Source: Bdellovibrionaceae bacterium UBA2339 (lineage in GTDB: Bacteria; Bdellovibrionota; Bdellovibrionia; Bdellovibrionales; JAMPXM01). Taken from it: a DNA stretch of 58,228 nucleotides. Every line of letters begins with the position of its first letter. Position 1 is the first letter of the stretch. The stretch covers positions 1-58,228 of the forward strand of contig DDUL01000029.1 of NCBI GenBank assembly GCA_002344785.1, written 5' to 3'. Under the pieces are notes generated by a model. It was not told where the DNA came from and ran no database searches. It worked only from the letters and a program-made list of their open reading frames with translations. A program made the translations under genes and the position numbers. Of the stretch, positions 8,744 through 18,188 are shown piece after piece.

Positions 8744-9049
8744 TTGATCACTCCTCACGTCCTACGAATCTTCCGACCCAACTTAAAGCGTTGGACGGAG
8801 CAAGTTTGGGGCTGAGGCCTCGGGCACATCTTGGGGCGAACTTGGCGCTCAAAATCAATAGGCTCCATCGGTGAACGTGGAAGGCGAAGTCGCTCAGCAA
8901 CCGGGGACGAGCTTGCGCTCTTCGGTGACGGGCCACGCCTTTGGTCGAGGCCGCAGCGACTAAGTCACGATAATGACAAGAGCTTGGTCCACTTTGTGTG
9001 GCGCGAAGGCTAAGCTGATGGAGTTGTCGGATTGTGAAAGGCCTTGAGA
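8744..9049. other. Divergent intergenic region between protease gene and ftsW
   Basis: About 306 bases between two divergent starts, so it must hold promoters for both directions. No convincing -35/-10 pair, operator or RNA gene was recognised. Open frames here are short and look like shadows. Confidence 0.4.
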
Positions 9050-10258
9050 ATGAATCGATTGGACTTTGAGAGTTTGGCGCGTTGGCCGCGAGGTGGAGCG
9101 GCCCAGGGTGGCCCACTGGCGGGCGGCGTTGAAACACGAGTTTCGGGCTTGTGGTTGGCGGCGTTCATGCTGTTGGGCTTGGGTGTGGTGCAAGTCTACA
9201 CGAGCAGCTACATCTTTGCTTTTGAGTCGCGAGGCGACGGACTCTTCTATGTTCGTCGGCAGTTTCTGTTTTCAGTGCTCGCGTTGAGTTTGATGATCGG
9301 CACGGCTCTCGCGCCCTGGCGTTGGATCGAGAGATTCGGCGCTATGCTCTGGCTCTTGGCGGCCGGACTTGTCGCGCTCACTTACGTTCCGGGAATCTCT
9401 ATGCGTGCCGGCGGCGCGGCTCGCTGGATTCAGCTTCCAGGAAATTTTGTATTTGAACCCAGCGAATTGGTGAAGGTCGCCTTGCCACTCTTGATTGCGG
9501 CGGCATTGGCTCGCCAAGGTCGTTGGCCATTAGCGGGCGCCAGTGCGCACTGGAGTGGGCAGAGTTTAGCTTGGTTGGGATTTATGGCCCTGCCACTTTT
9601 CCTGGTGCTCAAGCAGCCTGACTTCGGAACCTTCGCGATCGCCGTGTGCACGGTAGGCGCGATGCTCTTCGTGTTCGGTTTGCGAAAGCGTTGGTTGTTC
9701 CTTCTCACATCGGCGGCGGTTCCCGCATTTTATCTGTTGGTGATGCGTGTGCCCTATCGCCGCGATCGCGTGTTGTCCTTTCTCGACCCCTGGTCCAATG
9801 CCGACGATAAAGGCTTCCAAGTCATTCAATCCATGCTGTCGATGCGAACAGGTGGACTGCTCGGTACGGGTTTAGGTGATGGCCAAGGCAAACTTTTTTT
9901 CTTGCCTGAGGCGCATACGGATTTCACCTTGGCTGTGCTCGGGGAAGAGTTGGGATTCATCGGCGTGGCGGCTTTATTGGCGCTTTATGGTTTTGTGCTG
10001 ATGAGAATTTTTCGACTTGCGGCGCGAGCCCAAGATACTTTTCGTCGGGCTCTCGCGACCGGACTGGGCGTGGTGTTTGGATTGAGTGTGTTTGTGAATA
10101 TGGGCGTGGCCATGGGGCTTTTGCCGACGAAGGGTCTGACGTTGCCGTTTCTTTCCTACGGCGGATCGAGTGCGGTGATGTCGGGTCTTTTGTTTGGACT
10201 GATTTTGAACCTCGAGAGGCAGGATCGAACCGCCTACCGTCGCGGCGAATTGATCTAA
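9050..10258 (+). CDS. ftsW: Lipid II polymerase / division protein FtsW
   Basis: SEDS-family membrane protein (402 residues, about ten hydrophobic segments) that polymerises septal peptidoglycan with its partner FtsI. Motifs: FEPSELVKVALP, LKQPDFGTF, the loop GLGDGQGKLFFLPEAHTDF containing the conserved acidic region, and GLLPTKGLTLPFLSYGGSS, the classic FtsW/RodA signature. ATG 9050 was chosen with AAAGG about nine bases upstream; a TTG at 9044 is the only alternative. It starts a new transcription unit with murG, murC and murB. The FtsI partner gene is not in this window. Confidence 0.95.
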   Translation: MNRLDFESLARWPRGGAAQGGPLAGGVETRVSGLWLAAFMLLGLGVVQVYTSSYIFAFESRGDGLFYVRRQFLFSVLALSLMIGTALAPWRWIERFGAMLWLLAAGLVALTYVPGISMRAGGAARWIQLPGNFVFEPSELVKVALPLLIAAALARQGRWPLAGASAHWSGQSLAWLGFMALPLFLVLKQPDFGTFAIAVCTVGAMLFVFGLRKRWLFLLTSAAVPAFYLLVMRVPYRRDRVLSFLDPWSNADDKGFQVIQSMLSMRTGGLLGTGLGDGQGKLFFLPEAHTDFTLAVLGEELGFIGVAALLALYGFVLMRIFRLAARAQDTFRRALATGLGVVFGLSVFVNMGVAMGLLPTKGLTLPFLSYGGSSAVMSGLLFGLILNLERQDRTAYRRGELI

Positions 10259-10317
10259 GCCTTGCCATGATCGACGTGGATTCATGCGATGTTCGCCAAA
10301 CGGCGATGTGAGCTGGG

Positions 10318-11436
10318 GTGCGGGTGAGTGTTGTCGATGATCGACCCATATTGATTGCTGGCGGAGGAACAGGTGGACACATCTATCCCGGTGTCGCCAT
10401 TGCTCGAGCAATTTTGGCCGTGCGCCAAGATCTGCGAGTTGAGTTTGTCGGAGCGCGCGGCGGGTTAGAAGAAAAAATCATACCTCGCGAAGGCTTCGCT
10501 CTGCATTTGATCCAAGTCGGAAAGCTTCACGCAAGTGTCGGACGTTGGACGCAGATCAAGACGGTCTTGGGCTTGCCGCTAGCCTTCGTGCAAGCTTGGA
10601 AAATTCTTTCTCGCACGAATCCACAAGCCGTGCTGGGTGTTGGCGGTTTTGCCTCGGGGCCGCTCCTGGCCGTGGCCGCACTGCGCGGCTTTCGAACTCT
10701 GATTTGGGAGCCCAACGCGCATGCGGGCTTGGCCAATCGCTGCTTGGCGCGAGTTGTAAATAAAGTCTTGGTGGTGTTTGAGGCCGCGCGAGCGCAGCTG
10801 CATCGACCCGACGCGATCACCACAGGATTGCCTGTACGTGCGGAGATTCGTCCAAAGCCTCGACGCGATCGACAGCCGGGGCAATTGCGCGTGTTGGTGT
10901 TTGGCGGCAGTCAAGGCGCGCGCTTCATCAACCAGATTGTGGCGCAAGCTGTGCGCGAGGGCGGCGCATGGCTTCAGGGCGTGGAGTTGGTGCATCAGAC
11001 TGGACGCCTTGATTTTGCGAACATCAGCCCCGTCTACGCTGAGCGTGGTAACCCGCAGCTGACTTGTCACGAGTATCTCCACGACATGCATGAGCGCTAC
11101 GCATGGGCCGACCTCATTCTTTGCCGGGCGGGCGCGTCCACGGTCGCGGAGATCGCGGCGGCTGGCAAGGCCGCCGTCTTTGTGCCGCTTCCGACTGCGG
11201 CTGATGATCATCAAAGAAAGAACGCCGAGGTGCTGGTGCGTGCGGGTGCGGCCCTGATGATTGAACAGCGAAATTTGAGTGTGCAAAGTTTCACGGCGTT
11301 GATCGAAAAGCTTCGCGATGACGTACGGAGTCTCGTGGAGATTGAGAAGGCCGTGGAGAAGTTCGCCGAGTTCGATGCGGCGGGAAAGATCGCGCGCGAA
11401 GTTTTGGGTGACTCAGGCCTTTCGAACAAGTCATAA
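10318..11436 (+). CDS. murG: UDP-GlcNAc:lipid I N-acetylglucosaminyltransferase (MurG)
   Basis: Peripheral inner-membrane glycosyltransferase that converts lipid I to lipid II. It is 372 residues. The glycine-rich loop GGGTGGHIYPG is near the N-terminus, GGSQGARFIN opens the C-terminal Rossmann domain, and RAGASTVAEIAAAGK followed by PTAADDHQRKNAE forms the UDP-GlcNAc site. The start is GTG; 10318 is used here and GTG 10324 is equally possible, with a G-rich stretch just upstream as a weak SD. It lies 59 bases after ftsW and 9 bases before murC, so they are one operon. Confidence 0.96.
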   Translation: MRVSVVDDRPILIAGGGTGGHIYPGVAIARAILAVRQDLRVEFVGARGGLEEKIIPREGFALHLIQVGKLHASVGRWTQIKTVLGLPLAFVQAWKILSRTNPQAVLGVGGFASGPLLAVAALRGFRTLIWEPNAHAGLANRCLARVVNKVLVVFEAARAQLHRPDAITTGLPVRAEIRPKPRRDRQPGQLRVLVFGGSQGARFINQIVAQAVREGGAWLQGVELVHQTGRLDFANISPVYAERGNPQLTCHEYLHDMHERYAWADLILCRAGASTVAEIAAAGKAAVFVPLPTAADDHQRKNAEVLVRAGAALMIEQRNLSVQSFTALIEKLRDDVRSLVEIEKAVEKFAEFDAAGKIAREVLGDSGLSNKS

Positions 11437-11445
11437 AAGAGACCT

Positions 11446-12870
11446 ATGGCGCAAACCCCTGGACAAGCTCGGAATCAACGCAGTCTCTTTGCCGCTCGCG
11501 TGCACTTCATTGGCATCGGCGGAATTGGCATGTGCGGCTTGGCGGAACTCCTGCACAATATGGGCAGTTCGGTTTCGGGCAGTGATTTGAGCGAGAATCC
11601 GAATGTCGTGCGATTGCGCGAGTTGGGCATTCAAGTCTTCATCGGTCATTCGCCACAGAATGTGCAAAATTGCGATGTGGCGGTTTACTCCTCGGCTGTT
11701 AAGCCGACGAATCCCGAGTTCGCGGAAGCGCGTAGGCTAGGCGTGCCGTTGATTCCGCGTGCAGAATCTTTAGCTGAGATCATGCGACTCAAGCGCGGCA
11801 TTGCCGTCGGAGGATCTCACGGAAAGACGACCACGACTTCCATGATCGCCGCCATTTTTCTCGAAGCGGCTGCGAATCCGACCATCGTGGTCGGCGGTCG
11901 ACTCGATCTGATCAAATCGACGGCACAACTTGGAAGCGGCGAATGGATGATTGCCGAGGCTGATGAAAGTGATGGCAGCTTCTCGCGCCTCAATCCCGAA
12001 ATCGCATTGGTCACGAATATCGACAATGATCACTTGGACCACTACGGAACTTTTCAACATCTCAAGCAGGCGTTCTTCGAGTTTGCCGGCCGAGTTCCAT
12101 TTTACGGCGCCGCCGTGGTTTGCTGGGATGACGCCAGCATTCGTGAAACTTTCGAGCATTTTGGCAAGCGTTTGTTGCGCTACGGATTTCGCGAAGACTG
12201 TGATTTGCGACTTGAAGGAGACCGGGGCACGTACTCGGTGTATCGACATGGACAACTTCTTGGAGGCATCACGCTCAACGTGCCGGGGCGACATAATGCT
12301 TTGAATGCGGCTGCGGCGATTGCGACGGCGCTTGAGGCCGGCGTCGACTTCGCGACTTGCGTGCGCGGGTTGGAACGCTTTCGCGGCGTGGATCGGCGAT
12401 TCCAGCTTAAGGGTGAAGTGCGAAACATCCTTGTGTACGACGACTATGGACATCACCCGACGGAAATCGAAGCGGTGCTCCAGGCCTATCGCGAACGTCA
12501 TGGTGATCGTCGGCTGATCGTGGCGTTTCAGCCGCATCGATTCACGCGCACAAAATTTTGTTGGGATCAGTTTCTCACCTGCTTTGCTCGCGCCGATCAG
12601 CTGTGGTTGGCGGATGTCTACGCCGCAGGAGAAGATGCCTTGGTGGGGATTGATAGTGATTCCATGCGAGCGGGTGTTTTGGCTTCAGGGCAAGCCCCGC
12701 GCGAGGGAGTGCTTCGTCTCGAATCGAAGACGGGTTTGTCGACGAACTTGACTCAACACGCTCAGTCCTTAGCTTCCGCACTCAAGCCCGGTGACGCGCT
12801 TTTTACGCTGGGTGCAGGTGACATTCACAAACTCGGCACGGCGGTGCTGGAAGTGCTGAGCCGTCCATGA
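11446..12870 (+). CDS. murC: UDP-N-acetylmuramate--L-alanine ligase (MurC)
   Basis: First Mur ligase; adds L-alanine to UDP-MurNAc. It is 474 residues. Motifs: FIGIGGIGMCGLAE for the nucleotide-sugar domain, P-loop GGSHGKTTTT near residues 122-131, EADESDGSF, NIDNDHLDHYG, and DDYGHHPTEI in the C-terminal domain. ATG 11446 has a short AAAGAGA SD. The stop overlaps the murB start in an ATGA, which indicates translational coupling. Confidence 0.97.
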   Translation: MAQTPGQARNQRSLFAARVHFIGIGGIGMCGLAELLHNMGSSVSGSDLSENPNVVRLRELGIQVFIGHSPQNVQNCDVAVYSSAVKPTNPEFAEARRLGVPLIPRAESLAEIMRLKRGIAVGGSHGKTTTTSMIAAIFLEAAANPTIVVGGRLDLIKSTAQLGSGEWMIAEADESDGSFSRLNPEIALVTNIDNDHLDHYGTFQHLKQAFFEFAGRVPFYGAAVVCWDDASIRETFEHFGKRLLRYGFREDCDLRLEGDRGTYSVYRHGQLLGGITLNVPGRHNALNAAAAIATALEAGVDFATCVRGLERFRGVDRRFQLKGEVRNILVYDDYGHHPTEIEAVLQAYRERHGDRRLIVAFQPHRFTRTKFCWDQFLTCFARADQLWLADVYAAGEDALVGIDSDSMRAGVLASGQAPREGVLRLESKTGLSTNLTQHAQSLASALKPGDALFTLGAGDIHKLGTAVLEVLSRP

Positions 12871-13778
12871 AGCAAAGACCAAGCGGACTGAAAGAAGCTT
12901 GGCCTCTTGCACCTTTGACTTCTTGGCAAGTCGGCGGGCCTGCGCAGTTCTACATCGAGCCACAAACCGAAGCTGAATTGCGCGCAGGTCTTGAATGGGC
13001 ATTGAGCGAAAATCAGCCGATTCAAATTTTGGGCGGTGGTACGAATGTATTGATTCACGATCAGGGCATTCGCGGATTGGTGATTGGCCTGCGTCGATTC
13101 GCGAAACTTGAAGAACAAGTTTCAAATTCTGAACTGCAATTGAAAGTCTTGAGTGGCACCGCCAAAAGCGAGCTTCTGAAAGTTTTCTTGAAGCATAAAC
13201 TTGAGCCGGCTGTTTTCCTTGCCGGTCTGCCGGGCGATGTCGGCGGCGGAATCGTGATGAATGCGGGTGTCGGCGAGGCCTGGCGCCCTCGTGAGTTCGT
13301 CGAATTGACTCGTTCCATTCGTGTGTGGGATTGGTCGTCGGGAAAAATTCTCGAGCGCGAGTTTCAGCGCCAAGATCTGCATTGGGAGTATCGTCACTGC
13401 AAGGGCTGGCAGCCAGGAGTCATTGTCAGTGCGGAACTTTCTTGGCCCCTGCAACCTCAAGCCGATGTGCTTGATCGAGTCCGCAAAGCGAATCAAGTGC
13501 GCTTGACCAAGCAGCCCCTTGATCTGCCTTCTTGCGGAAGTGTGTTCGTCAATCCACCCGGGGATAAGGCCGGAAGATTGATCGAGGCCGCTGGCCTCAA
13601 AGCGTTTCGCATCGGTGGCGCCCAAGTTTCGCCGAAGCATGCGAACTTCATCGTCAACGTGGGTGGAGCGACCGCCGCCGATTTGGAGGCTGTAATTCGC
13701 CATGTGCAAGCTCAAGTCTTGAAGCAGTTCGGAGTGCAGCTGCGGACAGAAGTGGTGTTCTTGGGACCCTGGGCATAG
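12867..13778 (+). CDS. murB: UDP-N-acetylenolpyruvoylglucosamine reductase (MurB)
   Basis: FAD- and NADPH-dependent reductase that makes UDP-MurNAc. At 303 residues it resembles the shorter, type II (Bacillus-like) enzymes. FAD-binding motifs WQVGGPAQ and LGGGTNVLIHD are present, then GLPGDVGGGIVMNAG, the catalytic-region motif CGSVFVNP, and HANFIVNVGGA with a following ATAADL helix. It overlaps murC by four bases. In many proteobacteria ddl follows murB; here instead two exported-protein genes intervene before ftsQ. Confidence 0.96.
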   Translation: MKQRPSGLKEAWPLAPLTSWQVGGPAQFYIEPQTEAELRAGLEWALSENQPIQILGGGTNVLIHDQGIRGLVIGLRRFAKLEEQVSNSELQLKVLSGTAKSELLKVFLKHKLEPAVFLAGLPGDVGGGIVMNAGVGEAWRPREFVELTRSIRVWDWSSGKILEREFQRQDLHWEYRHCKGWQPGVIVSAELSWPLQPQADVLDRVRKANQVRLTKQPLDLPSCGSVFVNPPGDKAGRLIEAAGLKAFRIGGAQVSPKHANFIVNVGGATAADLEAVIRHVQAQVLKQFGVQLRTEVVFLGPWA

Positions 13779-14014
13779 CGGGCTTGATTGAGTGCGCGTT
13801 GGAAACCAGGGCCAATCATAAATTTGTTGAGAACTCGTCGAGACACTTTTCCTTCAGTTCATCCGAATCAAGGTGAAGCTGGCGACTTTCGCCCCCTATC
13901 AGAAGCTTCAAGTCGAGACCTTGGGTTGCCGAAAAGTCGACTGCGTGAACATGCGAAATCCGAGAGGGATTGACCTGATCTTGGATGCCAACACCCACGC
14001 GCAGGAGATGAATC

Positions 14015-14470
14015 ATGTCTCAAAACAAGACAAGTCAGCGAACTGGAAGCTTAAACGCATTGACGACATTCGGATTAACGTTTGCTTTCGTCGGGCTGAC
14101 GGGTGTGACCGCGCAAGAGGCGAGAGCCGAGTCTCCGCCTCCGCCGGCGGCTGCGATGCAAAAACGCGAGGAAGTTCGTGAGGCTCGTCAGCAGTGGCGA
14201 GATCAGCATCAAGACAAAGTTGAGGCCGCGAAGGAAGTTCGCAAGGAAACTCAGGAGCTTCGTGACCTGCGCCGCGATGGAGCGTCGAAAGAAGAGCGAG
14301 CGGCGGCTCGCGAGGATGTGCGCGATGCACGTCAGAATTGGCAGAAAGAAAAACAGGAGGCCCATCAGGCACGTCGTGAGTGGGGCTCTGAAAGGCGCGA
14401 AGCGCGCGATGCTCGCACCGAGGCTCGCGAGGCCCGACAAGAGCAGCGAAAAGCTCGCCGCCAGAAGTGA
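14015..14470 (+). CDS. Exported, highly charged coiled-coil-like protein of unknown function
   Basis: A 151-residue protein with AGGAG seven bases before ATG 14015, a signal peptide that probably ends at residue 39 (ARA), and a mature part made almost wholly of Arg, Lys, Glu, Gln and Ala. Motifs of the form REAR and DARxE recur, so it should be a long helix or coiled coil in the periplasm. No family was recognised. Short charged periplasmic helices of this kind can be chaperone- or envelope-stress-related, but nothing in the sequence proves that. It precedes the transglutaminase-like gene by 45 bases and is likely co-transcribed with it. Confidence 0.75.
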   Translation: MSQNKTSQRTGSLNALTTFGLTFAFVGLTGVTAQEARAESPPPPAAAMQKREEVREARQQWRDQHQDKVEAAKEVRKETQELRDLRRDGASKEERAAAREDVRDARQNWQKEKQEAHQARREWGSERREARDARTEAREARQEQRKARRQK

Positions 14471-14515
14471 GTCGACTTGAACTGTAAGTCACAGTGTCGA
14501 TCTCAGAAGGCATTG

Positions 14516-17500
14516 ATGAATTGCCGTGATGTAAGATCTCGCGGCCAACGTGAGTTTTCGTTGGTGCAAAGGGGTGTCTTCGTTTCCTTCAGGGCGGCTG
14601 TAGCTTTGTTGATTTGGGCGACGGCGGTGGGCTCAACTCAAGCCGAAGCTCGAGTCGATGAGGTCCTGGGGGCCGCCTTGATGACGGATCAAAGTTGGTC
14701 GTCAAAACTTTTCGAAGGTCGTATCGCTGATGAGGATGCTGCCGAAGGTTCGGACGCTGAAGCGAGCTCGCCCGAGCCCCAACAAGCGCGCGAAGCCAAT
14801 GAACCGCCTTATCAACTTGAGAGGGCCGACACACACATCCGGGTTCGACGAGACGCCAGTTGGATTTCTGAGGATGACTATGTCATCAGTCCGACGAGTG
14901 CAAAATCGAGAGAGCAGTTTGCCAATTTTCGATGGATCGCCGAAACCGAGGACTTCAGTTCCGAACTCCTAGAAGCCAGTGTGATGGGTGCCAGCCCGCG
15001 ACGGGTTGATCGAAAGTTCATTCTACTTCGACCTATGGGAGATCAGCGAGAGGGCGTTCGCGATGCCAAAGTCTTCTTCATTCCCTTTGGGCGGCTCGAT
15101 CAGGGCGAGCATGTGCGAATTCGCGTGCGCCGCAAGTCCAAACCCAACTCGCTGATTCGCGGGTACTTCTTTGCGGGATTTAAATACGGATCGGACGTCG
15201 TTGAAAAAACCGGAGTCACCCAAGTCGAAAGCGAAATTCCGCTCTACTTACATCGTACGGCAAGCATGCAGAGCGACCAATTTGATTGGACGACGGAGCG
15301 AGTTGGACAAAGTGGAACTCGCGTGAAGGTGCGAATACGGCGTCCGGTGCTGCGCAGTCAGATCGAGCCCATGGCGCCGCCGACGGAACAAGGTCATTTG
15401 CGATGGACACTCAGTTCGGAGCCAAATTTCGTTCGCCTCAATCAAATCTTGGTTCCGAAGTATGAGAAGGTGCTACAAGGGCAGTTGCCGATTCCAGTCC
15501 AGCAGATCGTGAGGCAAGCGCAGGGACTGCCGACACCGCGTGAAAAGATTCGTGCGGTGATTTCAGGAGTACAGGGGCTACTCACGTATTCGGGCGATTG
15601 GCGGGGCAACGAGCGCGCCTTTGTTCCCAGGTCTCTCATCGAGTCCATTCAGCGACGCTCGGGTGACTGTAAAGACTTTGCTTCGCTGACGGTTGCGGCG
15701 CTTCGACGCCTGGGCCTCGATGCCGATGTGACGCTCGTCGATCGTTCCGAGTCGGCGCAGGCGCGACTCGTCATCGATGCGCCTCCACAAAACGGCGGTT
15801 TGACCTATTTCAATCACGCGATCGTCAGTGTTGTGATTGATGGTCAACGTCAGTATTTTGATCCCACCAATCACGTGGCCTGGGCTGAGGGACTCTGGTC
15901 CGATTTAGCATATTCTTGGGCTTGGACACTGAAGTCTTCATCGGTCGCTGGGTCTGCAAAAGCCCCAAAGGCCGCAAGGGCCGCCAAAGCCGCAAAGGAC
16001 GCAAACATCATCCTTGAGCGCATTATGCCTCAAGGCCGTGCCTCTTCAATTCAACTGCAATCGAAGCTCTTTCCGGCTCCTCGTATGGCGCCAAAGCGCA
16101 GTGAGTCCGCGGTGCAGTCTCAGTTTCAAACGCCCATCGATGTAGGGTTTGACGTCGGCTTTGAGATCGTCGGCGAAGTGCGAGGGCCGGTTGCTGCGGA
16201 AGTGAAGAACTTGATGTTTCGAGTAGGGCCAGAGCTTTCCAAGCAAATGCTGTCCCAGTTTGTGAGTTTGCCGAAGGGTCGTGTGCCGAGCTTGAAGCTC
16301 GAAACCGATTTTAACGATCGAAACGCTGAGATCTTGAAGTTCACTCTGCGTGGCCAAGCGCAAAGTCTGATTGACCCCAAGGACCGAAAAGTTGGCTCAT
16401 TCATGATCACTCCGACGCCGAGATATTTAAGTTTCATCGCACTGATGGCGCTTCCACGTCGAGCACCTCTATTGAATCTGGATAGTGTTCAATATCAGGG
16501 TCGCGTCTCTGTGACGGGTTGGGATTTGGTCAATGAGACAGAGTTCGCTTGTTTTGCTTGGGCGCCGCAAGTGCAAGTCGAGCGAGACTTTGTGAAGCTC
16601 GATAGTGGCTTTGAGATTTTTGAGAACTCCGCAGTGCAGCCGTTCAATCTTCGGCCTCAACCCCAACCTCTACTTGGTACACGTACAGAAGTTGTGGATA
16701 CGCTCCGGTGTGGTGAGTTGGCGGCCGCATGGGTGCGCCCGCAAGGCCAAGGCCTCCCGGTGGTCTCTTGGAAAGAGGTCGTGCCCCAAGTTTCAGATGA
16801 AGAGGCGGCGTTGATGAGTCAGCCTCTCCAGCAACTGTCACTCAAAGCGATGCGCGAACATCAACCGTCACCCATGGTTTGGGAGGCTTACCGAGTTCGA
16901 CTTTGGCAGGCGGCGCGACGAGCCTTGCATCGAAATCCTCAGGATCTTGAAGCCAAGGAGGCGATGACCAATGCGATTCTCTCGAGCCTCTATATCGAAA
17001 GCGGGAATATTCGACCGACGCATGCATTGATGGCCAAAGAATATCTGCGAATGTTTAGCGCCGAGCAGTTGCAAGACGTTCGCGTTCAGCGACTGCAGGC
17101 TCGATATTATGATCTCATCTCCGCGAGCCAACAGGCGCTAGAAATTCGGCGCAAGGTGTATGAGCAGACCAAGCTGTTGCGCGACGCCATTCTCTTGGCC
17201 AATCTGCTGTCGGAAGCAGGTGATGCCGCTGGCGCAAAGGCTGTGTTATTGCCTTGGATCCCTCGCTTGGACGCGCCATCCACCGATCCTGAACTGAAGG
17301 AGAGTCTGAGGGCTTCTGCATACCAGGCTTTGACCTATGTTTTTGTGCGGGCTCGGGAGTGGGAGGCTGGCATGGAACACTTCGCGAAAGCCAATGCGAT
17401 GCTTCCGCGAGATGCTTGGTTTCGGTCCAACATTGGTCACGAACTTCTCGTTGACCAAAAGTTTGAAATCGCCGCACTCACATTTGCCGATGCACTTCAG

Positions 17501-18097
17501 CACATGAAGTTTGGCGCGGCCGTGAGCGGCCTCAAGGAGTCCACTTTCCGAGCTTTGTTGCATCGCCTTGAGAATTCCGACCCCTCGGCGCCGACATCTG
17601 TGTTTCACAACGATAAGATTCTTGATCGCTTGACGCCGGCGATTGCTCGCCTCGAGGAAGTGGATCCGCAAAATCCCAGTGTCAGTTTGCATCGCACTTT
17701 GATTTCGATGCGAACGGGATTGAAGACGCAAGATCAGGCCAAAGTGAGTGCGGGCCAGCAGAGTTTGCGCGCGCTCATTCCGACGCTTGCGAAAGTGCAT
17801 GCCAGTAGTGCGGAAATTTTGTCGCGCACGTCTTCGGAAGTTTTCCAGTTCTCCAAGCAGGCTCCCAATTTGACTTACGCAGATCTCAAAGATGATTTCA
17901 CCAGCCCTGCGGGCTCTCGACAGTCGGCTTCGGGGCGGCCGGAAGTGGTGATTCCCGGCTTGAAGCCTGGAGCGAAGGGACCGCGTGTGTTCATCGTCGA
18001 TCAAAATGGGCGGGAAACGCCGGCGGTGGCCGTGCCTCTTCAGCAACCTGCGCGACAGCCCACCCGACAGCCAGCGAGCTCGGCGCACTCGCGCTAG
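14516..18097 (+). CDS. Large exported transglutaminase-like (DUF3857-type) and TPR protein
   Basis: A 1193-residue protein. ATG 14516 has AGAAGG about six bases upstream; the frame extends to a TTG at 14477. A hydrophobic stretch at roughly residues 22-42 is an export signal. The N-terminal third resembles a DUF3857-type beta domain. It is followed by a transglutaminase/protease core with Cys 385 (SGDCKDF), His 434 (FNHAIV) and Asp 449 (FDPT) in the right order and spacing. An alanine-lysine repeat (about 15950-16006, 9-base DNA periodicity) follows, then a beta-rich segment and helical TPR-like repeats up to about residue 1030. The C-terminus is Pro/Gln-rich. The triad suggests an active thiol enzyme acting on periplasmic protein or peptidoglycan peptides. 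The link to cell wall synthesis is inferred only from position. Confidence 0.8.
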   Translation: MNCRDVRSRGQREFSLVQRGVFVSFRAAVALLIWATAVGSTQAEARVDEVLGAALMTDQSWSSKLFEGRIADEDAAEGSDAEASSPEPQQAREANEPPYQLERADTHIRVRRDASWISEDDYVISPTSAKSREQFANFRWIAETEDFSSELLEASVMGASPRRVDRKFILLRPMGDQREGVRDAKVFFIPFGRLDQGEHVRIRVRRKSKPNSLIRGYFFAGFKYGSDVVEKTGVTQVESEIPLYLHRTASMQSDQFDWTTERVGQSGTRVKVRIRRPVLRSQIEPMAPPTEQGHLRWTLSSEPNFVRLNQILVPKYEKVLQGQLPIPVQQIVRQAQGLPTPREKIRAVISGVQGLLTYSGDWRGNERAFVPRSLIESIQRRSGDCKDFASLTVAALRRLGLDADVTLVDRSESAQARLVIDAPPQNGGLTYFNHAIVSVVIDGQRQYFDPTNHVAWAEGLWSDLAYSWAWTLKSSSVAGSAKAPKAARAAKAAKDANIILERIMPQGRASSIQLQSKLFPAPRMAPKRSESAVQSQFQTPIDVGFDVGFEIVGEVRGPVAAEVKNLMFRVGPELSKQMLSQFVSLPKGRVPSLKLETDFNDRNAEILKFTLRGQAQSLIDPKDRKVGSFMITPTPRYLSFIALMALPRRAPLLNLDSVQYQGRVSVTGWDLVNETEFACFAWAPQVQVERDFVKLDSGFEIFENSAVQPFNLRPQPQPLLGTRTEVVDTLRCGELAAAWVRPQGQGLPVVSWKEVVPQVSDEEAALMSQPLQQLSLKAMREHQPSPMVWEAYRVRLWQAARRALHRNPQDLEAKEAMTNAILSSLYIESGNIRPTHALMAKEYLRMFSAEQLQDVRVQRLQARYYDLISASQQALEIRRKVYEQTKLLRDAILLANLLSEAGDAAGAKAVLLPWIPRLDAPSTDPELKESLRASAYQALTYVFVRAREWEAGMEHFAKANAMLPRDAWFRSNIGHELLVDQKFEIAALTFADALQHMKFGAAVSGLKESTFRALLHRLENSDPSAPTSVFHNDKILDRLTPAIARLEEVDPQNPSVSLHRTLISMRTGLKTQDQAKVSAGQQSLRALIPTLAKVHASSAEILSRTSSEVFQFSKQAPNLTYADLKDDFTSPAGSRQSASGRPEVVIPGLKPGAKGPRVFIVDQNGRETPAVAVPLQQPARQPTRQPASSAHSR

Positions 18098-18188
18098 GAA
18101 TTGCTAGACCTCCGTCGAGGTCCAGTTCGGAATTCGCCACATCGCCCGCGTCTGGGCTTTCCGTGAGCTGCGCATTAGCCTCGGACTT

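Noticed and set aside
11770..12537. Long minus-strand frame opposite murC (similar ones opposite murD, ftsA, ftsZ and mraY)
   Set aside because: Antisense shadows of conserved genes in GC-rich DNA; compositions rich in His/Arg/Asp without domains.
13873..14181. 102-codon plus-strand frame between murB and the charged exported protein
   Set aside because: Overlaps the well-supported gene at 14015, has no family resemblance and no convincing SD.
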